DNA of 64,000 nt. Origin: Pseudomonas fragi (GTDB lineage: Bacteria > Pseudomonadota > Gammaproteobacteria > Pseudomonadales > Pseudomonadaceae). Below the pieces are notes generated by a model that was given only the letters and a program-made list of their open reading frames with translations, ran no database searches and had not been told where the DNA came from. Position 1 is the stretch's first letter, and each line of letters starts with the position of its first letter. A program made the position numbers and the translations under genes. The stretch spans positions 5,225,196 to 5,289,195 of the forward strand of contig NZ_CP104861.1 of NCBI RefSeq assembly GCF_025426255.1, read 5' to 3'. This document shows, piece after piece, positions 23,887 to 31,337 of the stretch.

Positions 23887-24540
23887 TCAGGCCAGCCAAT
23901 CGAGGGTCAAAATCAGCCGTCGCTCGCCTGGTGCCAGTGCCGGCGAGCGGTGGATCAAGCCCGCACCTTCGTTGCCCTGCCACTTCTCGCCTTTGAGCAA
24001 GGCTACTTCTCCGGCATTAACTTGCTGAATCAGCGCGGATTGGGTTGGCTCGGCCTGTGGCTGACCTAACTGACGGCGATCCATCACACCTTCTTCCAGC
24101 CACTGACTACCAATCCCTGCATAAGTGGTAATTAGTCGCACAGGTACGTGATCCACATGAAACCGAGGGCACATTGCCTTATCCAAGGCCCTGAGACGCA
24201 GCCCAATACGTTTTGCGCCCAACAGACACGCATAGGCACTCACTAGCCAGGAAACATCCGCAATAAAGCCTGCGTAGCCTTCCAGATCATTAAATCGGGC
24301 TGCCAGACCACGAAGGTTGGGCTGAGCCTTCTCATCGGCCATTTCCAGCACAATGGCGTCAGCCAATGGCTCGTCAAGCGAGAGCAATAAAGCCCCAAAA
24401 TCGACGATATGCACAGGTAACTGACGCTGCCAGATCGCCAGATTGACGTCTTCATCCAGGATTCGCGTCATGATTTGCGGAGTTTCTCCGCAAACCTGCT
24501 GAATCACTGGCCGAGCCGTATGGGCATAGGCATTCATCAT
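23887..24540 (-). CDS. DUF1826 family protein of the zinc cluster
   Basis: 217 residues from ATG 24540, which overlaps the TGA of zigA (ATGA), so translation is coupled. No membrane segment. Conserved parts include CPRFHVDHVPVRLITTYAG and GEVALLKGEKW...GLIHRSP, with several His residues spaced like a metal site (for example His in RFHVDHV and LIHRS). The fold recalls cupin-like oxygenases, but no activity is known. DUF1826 genes regularly sit between COG0523 GTPase genes in Zur regulons, which supports a role in zinc scarcity. Confidence 0.8.
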   Translation of the reverse strand: MMNAYAHTARPVIQQVCGETPQIMTRILDEDVNLAIWQRQLPVHIVDFGALLLSLDEPLADAIVLEMADEKAQPNLRGLAARFNDLEGYAGFIADVSWLVSAYACLLGAKRIGLRLRALDKAMCPRFHVDHVPVRLITTYAGIGSQWLEEGVMDRRQLGQPQAEPTQSALIQQVNAGEVALLKGEKWQGNEGAGLIHRSPALAPGERRLILTLDWLA

Positions 24541-25745
24541 GCAGCCACCTCTTCGTACCATTCGCCAAAGGGGTCATTCAGCAGTTTCCAGCCCGCTTCG
24601 CCCAGTGCCATTTCTGCATCGGTAAGCAAACAGGCGTCGAGTTCATCCGTGAGCAAGGAGAAATTGATGTGCTGACCAATAAACACCAGTTCCTGACGGC
24701 AATCAGCGGTGTCCGGCAGCCATTTTTGAAGAATTTCTGCCTTGGTTTGCGCGTCTTGTGGCCACTGGTCGTGGGGCACAAAACGCCACCAACGCCCGGC
24801 AAATCCATAGCGCATCAACCCGCCCGCCTGAGACCAACTACCCGCCTCCTGATATTTACTGGCCAGCCAGAAAAAACCTTTGGAGCGCAGCAGCTTGCCG
24901 TTGGTCCATGGACGCTCGATAAAATTAAAAAAACGTTCGGGATGAAAAGGACGACGCGCGCGGTAGGCGCTCGAGGCGATGCCATATTCTTCGGTCTCCG
25001 GCACATGCTCGCCGCGTATCTCTTGCAACCAGCCAGGTGCTTGCGCCGCACGCTCAAAGTCAAAACGTCCGGTATCCAGAATTTTATGCAGCGGTACTTC
25101 GCCCATCACCATCGGAATTACTTCGGCCTGAGCATTCAAGCGCTGCAAAATGGCGATTAATTCCTGGCGGTCAGCGCTGCTGATAAGGTCAATTTTGCTG
25201 ATCAAAATGACGTCAGCGAATTCGATTTGCTCAATCAATAGATCGGTAATCGACCGTTCGTCAGATTCTCCAAGGGTTTCACCCCGTGAATCCAGGCTCT
25301 CTGCGGCTTGATAATCCTGCAAGAAATTGAGGCCATCCACCACCGTGACCATGGTGTCCAGACGGGCAATATCGGCCAGGCTCTGGCCCGCTTCGTCACG
25401 AAAAGTGAAAGTTTCTGCCACCGGTAGAGGCTCTGAAATACCGGTTGATTCGATCAATAAATAATCAAATCGACCGTCCCTTGCCAGTGCACTGACCTCC
25501 TCCAGCAAGTCTTCACGCAGCGTGCAGCAGATACAGCCATTGCTCATTTCGACGAGTTTTTCTTCAGCGCGATTCAAGGTCACATCACGCTGAACCTCAC
25601 CTCCATCAATATTTATTTCGCTCATGTCGTTGACGATCACCGCCACGCGCAAGTTGTCACGGTTACGCAAAATATAATTAAGCAGGGTGCTTTTTCCTGC
25701 ACCGAGAAATCCGGACAGCACAGTCACCGGCAAACGTTTAGGCAT
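24537..25745 (-). CDS. zigA: Zinc-regulated GTPase ZigA (COG0523)
   Basis: 402 residues. GFLGAGKSTLLNYIL (G1, residues 12-26), NDMSEINID, CICCTLREDL (CxCC metal motif near 71-74), IESTGISEPLPV (Walker B), SKIDLI (G4), and a C-terminal CobW_C domain (from about 265: RRPFHPERFFNFI ... RSKGFFWLA). Long COG0523 proteins of this type are among the most strongly induced genes under zinc limitation in gammaproteobacteria and are proposed zinc chaperones. First gene of the leftward operon; its promoter faces folE2 across 149 bases containing the proposed Zur sites. Confidence 0.87.
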   Translation of the reverse strand: MPKRLPVTVLSGFLGAGKSTLLNYILRNRDNLRVAVIVNDMSEINIDGGEVQRDVTLNRAEEKLVEMSNGCICCTLREDLLEEVSALARDGRFDYLLIESTGISEPLPVAETFTFRDEAGQSLADIARLDTMVTVVDGLNFLQDYQAAESLDSRGETLGESDERSITDLLIEQIEFADVILISKIDLISSADRQELIAILQRLNAQAEVIPMVMGEVPLHKILDTGRFDFERAAQAPGWLQEIRGEHVPETEEYGIASSAYRARRPFHPERFFNFIERPWTNGKLLRSKGFFWLASKYQEAGSWSQAGGLMRYGFAGRWWRFVPHDQWPQDAQTKAEILQKWLPDTADCRQELVFIGQHINFSLLTDELDACLLTDAEMALGEAGWKLLNDPFGEWYEEVAA

Positions 25746-25812
25746 GGGAGATTCCTCATCAGGGTTGGCAGGTCAAAGCGCCCGCTTGTTGGCGCGACCA
25801 ATTCAGGTCGTC

Positions 25813-25831
25813 GATAATGATACATTATAAC
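25813..25831. promoter_or_regulatory. Candidate Zur box between zigA and folE2
   Basis: GATAATGATACATTATAAC, an AT-rich imperfect palindrome containing TAATG-N3-CATTA, lies in the zigA-folE2 divergent promoter. Zur boxes of gammaproteobacteria have this TTATAAT/ATTATAA character. The gene content on both sides (zinc-starvation genes) supports it. Confidence 0.6.
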
Positions 25832-25848
25832 AATACAAAGGATTAGAA

Positions 25849-25865
25849 TTGTTATTAAGTAACAA
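25849..25865. promoter_or_regulatory. Second inverted repeat TTGTTA-N5-TAACAA before folE2
   Basis: Perfect six-base arms 25849-25854 and 25860-25865, centred 38 bases before the folE2 ATG, where a repressor would block the promoter or ribosome. Could be a second Zur site; less like the consensus than the first. Confidence 0.4.
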
Positions 25866-25894
25866 AATGCCAACTCCCTCGATGGAAGCTCTTT

Positions 25895-26791
25895 ATGAAT
25901 GCACTTACCCTTCCCGACATTGCTTCACAAAACACCCGCCAGGTTGTCCCGCTGGAATGGGTCGGAATGTGCGGCATTGCACTGCCCATTGTGATTGACG
26001 GCCAGCAGCTCACCGCCAAGGTTGATGCTGGGGTCAGTCTGGATGACGCACAGGCACGTGGAATTCACATGTCACGACTTTTTCTAGCGCTAGAAGTAAT
26101 CGAGTCGCAGGGGCTGAACCCTCTACTTTTGAAAAAAGTTTTACAGCGATTTCTCGACAGCCATGATGATTTATCGATCTGTGCCTACCTGAGTATTCAT
26201 ACCCACCTGCTCCTAAAGCGCCCCGCATTGGTCAGCCCTTTGAGTGGTTGGAAGAGCTACCCGGTGACCATCGATGCATCTCTGAAAAACGGAATGTTCC
26301 ACGTGGAACTAAAAGTTGAGGTGGAGTACTCATCAACTTGCCCGTGCTCGGCAGCCTTGGCTCGCCAATTAATCCAGCAACAATTCGTCAATGACTTTGC
26401 CAATAAGCCGTTGCAGCACGCCGAAGTTTTAACCTGGCTTGGCAGCTCACAAGGCATCGTCGCGACACCACACAGCCAAAGAAGTACCGCTACGTTACAA
26501 ATCCGCCTCGACACAGAACTGGGGTATCTCCCGATCAATTCCCTGATCGATGAGGCTGAAAGTGCTTTGGCGACCGCGGTACAAACCGCTGTAAAACGCG
26601 CAGACGAACAAGCCTTCGCGTTAGCCAATGGCCAGAACTTGATGTTCTGTGAGGATGCTGCACGGAGGTTGAATGTCGCGTTGAAGGTTGCTCAAGGGGT
26701 GAAGGGCTTCAGCCTGAAAGTGGTTCATGCTGAAAGCTTGCACAGTCATGACGCCGTGGCCGAGAGCAGCTGGAACTGGAGAGCGCAATGA
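25895..26791 (+). CDS. folE2: GTP cyclohydrolase IB, FolE2 (zinc-independent)
   Basis: 298 residues, matching FolE2. Signature parts: GMCGIALPI near the start, GIHMSRLFLAL near 55, and EYSSTCPCSAALARQ near 150 with the metal-ligand/catalytic Cys. Makes dihydroneopterin triphosphate from GTP for folate synthesis with a non-zinc metal, replacing zinc-dependent FolE when zinc is scarce. The stop overlaps the start of the gamma-carbonic anhydrase gene by four bases. A perfect parS site lies inside the gene at 26295-26310, within codons for MFHVELK. Confidence 0.95.
   Translation: MNALTLPDIASQNTRQVVPLEWVGMCGIALPIVIDGQQLTAKVDAGVSLDDAQARGIHMSRLFLALEVIESQGLNPLLLKKVLQRFLDSHDDLSICAYLSIHTHLLLKRPALVSPLSGWKSYPVTIDASLKNGMFHVELKVEVEYSSTCPCSAALARQLIQQQFVNDFANKPLQHAEVLTWLGSSQGIVATPHSQRSTATLQIRLDTELGYLPINSLIDEAESALATAVQTAVKRADEQAFALANGQNLMFCEDAARRLNVALKVAQGVKGFSLKVVHAESLHSHDAVAESSWNWRAQ
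26295..26310. other. parS centromere-like site (ParB binding), inside folE2
   Basis: TGTTCCACGTGGAACT contains the perfect 14-bp palindrome GTTCCACGTGGAAC, differing from the universal parS 16-mer only in the last base. It is the only such site I found in the window, 26.6 kb from parB and 37.7 kb from dnaA. Confidence 0.85.
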
Positions 26792-27348
26792 TCCGCAAGA
26801 ATCCCTCCGGAGATTTACCCACCATAGCCGAGTCGGCCTACGTCGATAGAACCGCGATAATTTGCGGCAAGGTGATCATTGGCGAGAACGTTTTCGTCGG
26901 CCCTTACGCCGTTATCCGCGCTGATGAGGTGGACCAGGATGGCGGCATGCGCCCTATCACTATTGGCGCCAATTCCAACATTCAAGACGGCGTGGTCATT
27001 CACTCGAAGTCAGGGGCGGCTGTGACTATCGGTGAAAACACTTCGATAGCACATCGCTCCATCGTCCACGGACCATGCCTCGTCGGCGATCGTGTCTTCA
27101 TCGGTTTCAACAGTGTGCTGTTCAATTGCGAGCTGGGTGACGGCTGCGTGGTGCGGCATAACTCGGTCGTCGATGGCCGCGACCTGCCAGCAAATTTCTA
27201 TGTCCCGTCCACAACCCGCATCGGGCCAAACACCGACCTCAGCCAGTTCGCTCCAGTCAGTGTCAGTGCATCGGAATTTTCAGAGGACGTAGCGCGCACC
27301 AATGTCGATTTGGTGCGCGGCTATAAAGCGCTGCAAAACGAATTTTGA
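26788..27348 (+). CDS. Gamma-carbonic anhydrase family protein
   Basis: 186 residues forming a left-handed beta-helix: hexapeptide repeats from about residue 10 (AIICGKVIIGENVFVGPYAVIRAD) with metal-ligand His residues in VVIHSKSG and SIAHRSIVHGP. In the Zur regulon this class is thought to replace zinc carbonic anhydrase by using another metal. Translationally coupled to folE2 (ATGA overlap). The order folE2-gammaCA matches the P. aeruginosa PA5539-PA5540 pair. The stop is directly adjacent to the stop of the convergent DUF3617 gene. Confidence 0.9.
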   Translation: MIRKNPSGDLPTIAESAYVDRTAIICGKVIIGENVFVGPYAVIRADEVDQDGGMRPITIGANSNIQDGVVIHSKSGAAVTIGENTSIAHRSIVHGPCLVGDRVFIGFNSVLFNCELGDGCVVRHNSVVDGRDLPANFYVPSTTRIGPNTDLSQFAPVSVSASEFSEDVARTNVDLVRGYKALQNEF

Positions 27349-27867
27349 TCAGGTGCGCGGTTTGACTGTTCCACAGTTTTGTCCCAACCAGACAGCTCGG
27401 GTATCCATGCTGCCCTTCTGCTGAATCCCGGTCGCATTGAAGGTGCCATTCACTTGGGTGGTGAACTCACGATCACTGGCAAATGTAGCCACACCTGCGC
27501 CCTGGGCTTTTGGGCAACTAAAGCGAAACTTCCACTGATTTCCACTACGCTCAGTGATCTGCTGGTTGCATCCGGACTTGGGGTCCGTCAGCGGAATGTT
27601 GTCTGATTTTACTTGTTCGGGTGTCAGGCACACCCGCACACCTTTACCCGCCATGGTCAGCCCCTGGCTCTCCAGTTGGGCTTTTTGTTCCGGGGTAAGC
27701 ATGTTCTGTAGCTGACCTAACATTACCTGTAGTTCAGGCAACTGTTGGCCATCTACCTGCATATTGCTGGAGCTCAGTTCCCAAAGCCCCGGTTGCAACA
27801 TTTGGGCCTGGGCCACCGGGATCGACAAACCACAGGCCATGAACAGCCCAAGCAGACGAAGATTCAT
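27349..27867 (-). CDS. Periplasmic DUF3617 domain protein
   Basis: 172 residues from ATG 27867 (MNLRLLGLFMACGLSIPVAQAQ is a signal peptide with AQA cleavage). Mature part starts LQPGLWELS, the hallmark of DUF3617, with two pairs of Cys that may form disulfides (CLTPEQ, GCNQQ, FSCPK, NCG). Function unknown. An earlier in-frame start at 27885 would place charged residues before the leader and is less likely. Its stop abuts that of the gamma-carbonic anhydrase gene with no space for an intrinsic terminator between them. Confidence 0.83.
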   Translation of the reverse strand: MNLRLLGLFMACGLSIPVAQAQMLQPGLWELSSSNMQVDGQQLPELQVMLGQLQNMLTPEQKAQLESQGLTMAGKGVRVCLTPEQVKSDNIPLTDPKSGCNQQITERSGNQWKFRFSCPKAQGAGVATFASDREFTTQVNGTFNATGIQQKGSMDTRAVWLGQNCGTVKPRT

Positions 27868-28003
27868 CAAGTAACTCCTACGCAATTGTCAGCGTTAGAC
27901 GTCGAAAGTCAGCGAGTGTTGCACCCGCAACCAAATAGAGACATTCATAACAGAACGTGGTCTGTTAATACTTGGCATTGGACATTGAGGAGCAAGGATA
28001 CGC

Positions 28004-29443
28004 ATGGATTATCTAGGCCCGCACGTATTTGGTTATCTGATTTTATTGATCCACAGCTTAGGTTTGATTGCCGCCGTACATGCGGTGCTAACCGTAAGGA
28101 CGGCGCAGGGTTCGATTGCATGGGCCATGTCGCTGTTCTTCATTCCTTACCTCACATTGATCCCGTACCTGATCTTTGGCCGTAGCACTTTTGACGATTA
28201 CATCCGCGCTCGACGCGATGCCAATCAGGAGATGCGAGAGGCGATCACCCACCTGAGCTGGCGACCCTGGGTAGAGGAGGCCTTGGCTGCACGCAACTCA
28301 AAAGCCTATGCCTCGTTGCGGGCGATGCCGAGACTGGGACGCATGCCTTGCCTGGCAAACAACTCGGTGCGTTTGCTGATCAATGGCACAGCCACGTTCG
28401 ACGCGATCTTCGACGCCATTCGCGCCGCGAAAGAGGTGGTACTGGTTCAGTTTTTCATCGTCCACAACGATGACTTGGGCATGAAACTGCACGCACTGCT
28501 CCTGGAGAAAGCTGCGCAAGGAGTCGCGGTTCACCTGTTGTATGACAGCATTGGCAGCCACTCCCTGCCCGGCAGTTATGCAGAAACGCTGCGCGCAGGT
28601 GGTGTGCAAACCTATGCGTTTGCCACCCGTGGCGGCTGGATCAGCCGTTTCCAGGTCAACTTTCGTAACCATCGAAAAGTGGTGGTGGTCGATGGCGTGA
28701 GAGGTTTTGTCGGCGGCCACAACGTCGGCGATGAATACCTGGGTGCCAAACCGCCGCTGTCCCCGTGGCGCGATACCCATGTCGAGGTCACCGGGCCAGT
28801 GGTTGCCTGTCTGCAAGAGTCATTTGCCGAGGACTGGTTCTGGGCGGCACGCAAACTGCCACCCCTGATCCTGCCGCAGAGTTATCCGGACGGTGGCGTA
28901 CTTTGCCAGTTCCTGGCCAGCGGTCCGGCTGACCCTTACGAAACCTGCTCGCTGTTTTTCGTTGAGGCCATCCATGCCGCCAACCACAGGGTATGGATTA
29001 CGACCCCTTACTTTGTGCCCGATGAAGCTGTGTTCTCGGCACTGAGGCTCGCCGTTTTGCGCGGGGTGGATGTGCGCATCCTGATACCGTCCCGTCCTGA
29101 CCACAAAATTGTTTACGCTGCATCCAGCCTGTATGCCTTCGAAGCGGTACGCGCAGGCGTACGGATCTTCCGTTATCAACCCGGTTTTGTGCATCAGAAA
29201 GTAGTGTTGGTTGACGACGAGATCAGTGCCATTGGCAGCGCCAATATGGACAACCGCTCGTTCCGTCTCAACTTCGAAGTGATGCTGCTCACCGTCGACG
29301 AAACGTTCGCCAGAGAAGTCGAGCATATGCTGCTCGATGATTTCGCCTTGGCCCGTGAAATTACTGAAGCCGATATCAAGGCCACTCACCGCTTGCAGCA
29401 ACTGGGCATGCGAGTGGCGCGACTGGTTTCGCCGGTTTTATAG
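28004..29443 (+). CDS. cls: Cardiolipin synthase
   Basis: 479 residues. Two N-terminal membrane segments (about 8-28 and 38-58, ending LIPYLIFGRSTF) precede two phospholipase D domains: the first HKD motif appears in FRNHRKVVVVDG (about 221-232) and the second in FVHQKVVLVDDEISAIGSAN (about 392-411). It condenses two phosphatidylglycerols to cardiolipin at the inner membrane. AAGGA precedes the ATG. Single gene, with more than 100 bases before the next gene. Confidence 0.94.
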   Translation: MDYLGPHVFGYLILLIHSLGLIAAVHAVLTVRTAQGSIAWAMSLFFIPYLTLIPYLIFGRSTFDDYIRARRDANQEMREAITHLSWRPWVEEALAARNSKAYASLRAMPRLGRMPCLANNSVRLLINGTATFDAIFDAIRAAKEVVLVQFFIVHNDDLGMKLHALLLEKAAQGVAVHLLYDSIGSHSLPGSYAETLRAGGVQTYAFATRGGWISRFQVNFRNHRKVVVVDGVRGFVGGHNVGDEYLGAKPPLSPWRDTHVEVTGPVVACLQESFAEDWFWAARKLPPLILPQSYPDGGVLCQFLASGPADPYETCSLFFVEAIHAANHRVWITTPYFVPDEAVFSALRLAVLRGVDVRILIPSRPDHKIVYAASSLYAFEAVRAGVRIFRYQPGFVHQKVVLVDDEISAIGSANMDNRSFRLNFEVMLLTVDETFAREVEHMLLDDFALAREITEADIKATHRLQQLGMRVARLVSPVL

Positions 29444-29566
29444 GTATGGTCAAAACTTGTTGTAGGAAGGGTCTGAATCGGTTGGTACTGCCCAAACAGT
29501 CAAACTAGTTTCCTTAAACTGAGCGACCCGGAACAAACCGGCCGCTCAGCGTAAGGAATAAAAATA

Positions 29567-30052
29567 ATGAAGTTCTCGCTTATGGGATTGCTCTTCAGCA
29601 TCAGTCCCCTTGCTCCAGCTCAAGCGCCTGCCACTGCTCCCACCCCTCCTTTGATTAACGTGGAGGTCGGGCAACCGACTTACACCCACCGGCTGCACTA
29701 CACAAAAATGTACAGCGAAAAGCCCTTCGAAGAAGCTGTGCTCTATTACTACGACAACGGCCTCTACAAAATCATTTCCCCTGGCGAGAACCATTACGGC
29801 GTGTATGTGGTGGAGGGAGACTTCACTGACGAGCAATACCGCATCAGCTACATCTCTCTCCCCTCACCGGATTGGTCAGGCAACGTTGCCCGCCACGATC
29901 TTGTCTTCAATAAAGGCTCACAAACATTCGAGCAAAAAGCCCTGGCCTGGATTGATCAAAACATCGGGGTTCAGGATGGGACTTTCGTCCAGGACAAAAA
30001 CCTGGAAAAAGACCCGGAGCCCATCACGTGGGCAACCCACGCTCAGCGATAA
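29567..30052 (+). CDS. Secreted hypothetical protein
   Basis: 161 residues, with signal peptide (MKFSLMGLLFSISPLAPAQA) then a Pro/Ala-rich spacer and a soluble domain rich in aromatic residues (YTHRLHYTKMY, AVLYYYDNGLYKIISPGE, YGVYVVEGDF). I do not recognise the family. AAGGA at the proper distance and an undisturbed frame support a real gene. It is convergent with cfaB and their coding ends overlap by ten bases. Confidence 0.7.
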   Translation: MKFSLMGLLFSISPLAPAQAPATAPTPPLINVEVGQPTYTHRLHYTKMYSEKPFEEAVLYYYDNGLYKIISPGENHYGVYVVEGDFTDEQYRISYISLPSPDWSGNVARHDLVFNKGSQTFEQKALAWIDQNIGVQDGTFVQDKNLEKDPEPITWATHAQR

Positions 30053-31224
30053 ATGTCGGCCCTGGTCGGTGGCAGCTCCAACGAGCCATCGGCATGGGGC
30101 TTGGTTGCCAGTATCTGATCAATGTTGATCCACCCATGGGCGAAGGCGTATGCACAACCCGCCAGGTACAGTCGCCAAATGCGCAAGGCTTGCTCCGGCA
30201 CTTGCTTGGCAGCAGCTTCCAGCTTGTGCTCCAGACGCTGGCTCCAATGCTCCAGCGTGCGCGCGTAATGCAGGCGCAAGCTTTCGACATCGACCACTTC
30301 CAGTCCGGCCTCACTGATCTCGGCAGTCATCATCGACAGATGCGGCAACTCACCATTGGGGAACACATAGCGATCGATAAACTCGCCTGCTCCCCGGCCA
30401 ACCTGACGTCCATCGGTGTGCTTGGAGGTAATCCCGTGGTTCATCACCAGACCGCCGTCGCGCACAGCCCTGGACAGAATTTCGCAATACTCGCGCAGGT
30501 TAGCGTGCCCCACGTGTTCGAACATTCCGACACTGACGATTTTGTCGAACCGGCCATCTTGCGGCAGATCGCGATAATCGAGCAGTTGAAGATCAACCTT
30601 GTCTTGCAGACCTTCAGCCTTGACCCGTTCGCGAGCAAGTTTGAGTTGCTCCTTGCTCAAGGTAATTCCGAACACCTTGACCCCAAATTCCCGTGCTGCA
30701 AAACGCGCCAGCCCACCCCAGCCACAGCCGACATCCAGTAAATACTCGCCGGGTTTTAGTCGCAGTTTGCGACACAGCAGACGGAACTTGGCTTGCTGCG
30801 CTTCATCCAGGCTCTCCTCCCCGGTTTCAAAATAACCACAGGAGTAAGCCATGTCATGGTCGAGCCACAACTGATAGAAGTCGTTGGACAGATCGTAGTG
30901 ATAAGAAATGGACTCGGCGTCGGTCGCCTTGTCGTGATGAACGCGAGGTGGCGTGCTGTCCTCATCTTCAACCAGCGCCTGGCTCAGTTCATCGCATACG
31001 CGAATGGCTTCGTTGATTGAGCCTTCCAGTTCAAGTCGGCCCTCAACAAAAGCGCTGCCCAACAGGTCAAGGCTGGGATGGGTAAACTCAGCCACCAAGG
31101 TCGGATCCTTGACCACGATAGTGACGCTGGGGGTCGGGCCAAAGTTGAACTCGTGTCCGTCCCACAGCCTTAGCCGTAATGGAAGTTGAAGTTTCTGTAA
31201 GGCCGGCGGAAGTTGCGCGAGCAT
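30043..31224 (-). CDS. cfaB: Cyclopropane-fatty-acyl-phospholipid synthase
   Basis: 393 residues, full length. The S-adenosylmethionine site is LDVGCGWGGLARFAAREFGV (near 165-184), preceded by the lipid-binding region SISYHYDLSNDFYQLWLD and ACSCGYF-like segment AYSCGYF; later HVGHANLREYCEIL carries catalytic residues. Adds a methylene bridge to unsaturated acyl chains of membrane lipids, mostly in stationary phase. AAGGAGGA before the ATG gives strong translation. The proposed promoter has a sigma-S-like -10, consistent with known RpoS control of cfaB in pseudomonads. Confidence 0.93.
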   Translation of the reverse strand: MLAQLPPALQKLQLPLRLRLWDGHEFNFGPTPSVTIVVKDPTLVAEFTHPSLDLLGSAFVEGRLELEGSINEAIRVCDELSQALVEDEDSTPPRVHHDKATDAESISYHYDLSNDFYQLWLDHDMAYSCGYFETGEESLDEAQQAKFRLLCRKLRLKPGEYLLDVGCGWGGLARFAAREFGVKVFGITLSKEQLKLARERVKAEGLQDKVDLQLLDYRDLPQDGRFDKIVSVGMFEHVGHANLREYCEILSRAVRDGGLVMNHGITSKHTDGRQVGRGAGEFIDRYVFPNGELPHLSMMTAEISEAGLEVVDVESLRLHYARTLEHWSQRLEHKLEAAAKQVPEQALRIWRLYLAGCAYAFAHGWINIDQILATKPHADGSLELPPTRADIYR

Positions 31225-31254
31225 CTGTGTTCCTCCTTCATTTCAGATATCAAA

Positions 31255-31261
31255 ACTATAG
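31255..31261 (-). promoter_or_regulatory. Candidate sigma-S-like -10 of cfaB
   Basis: Minus-strand CTATAGT at 31261-31255, 31 bases before the ATG, resembles the extended CTATACT -10 of RpoS promoters, preceded by a C and AT-rich DNA. Inferred; no good -35 at 17 bases. Confidence 0.4.
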
Positions 31262-31337
31262 GTTAGACGAATAACCAAAACTGTCAGTTTCACAGACCAG
31301 AGGTAGACGCTAGAGCACACGCGACCAATTGTCGGAA

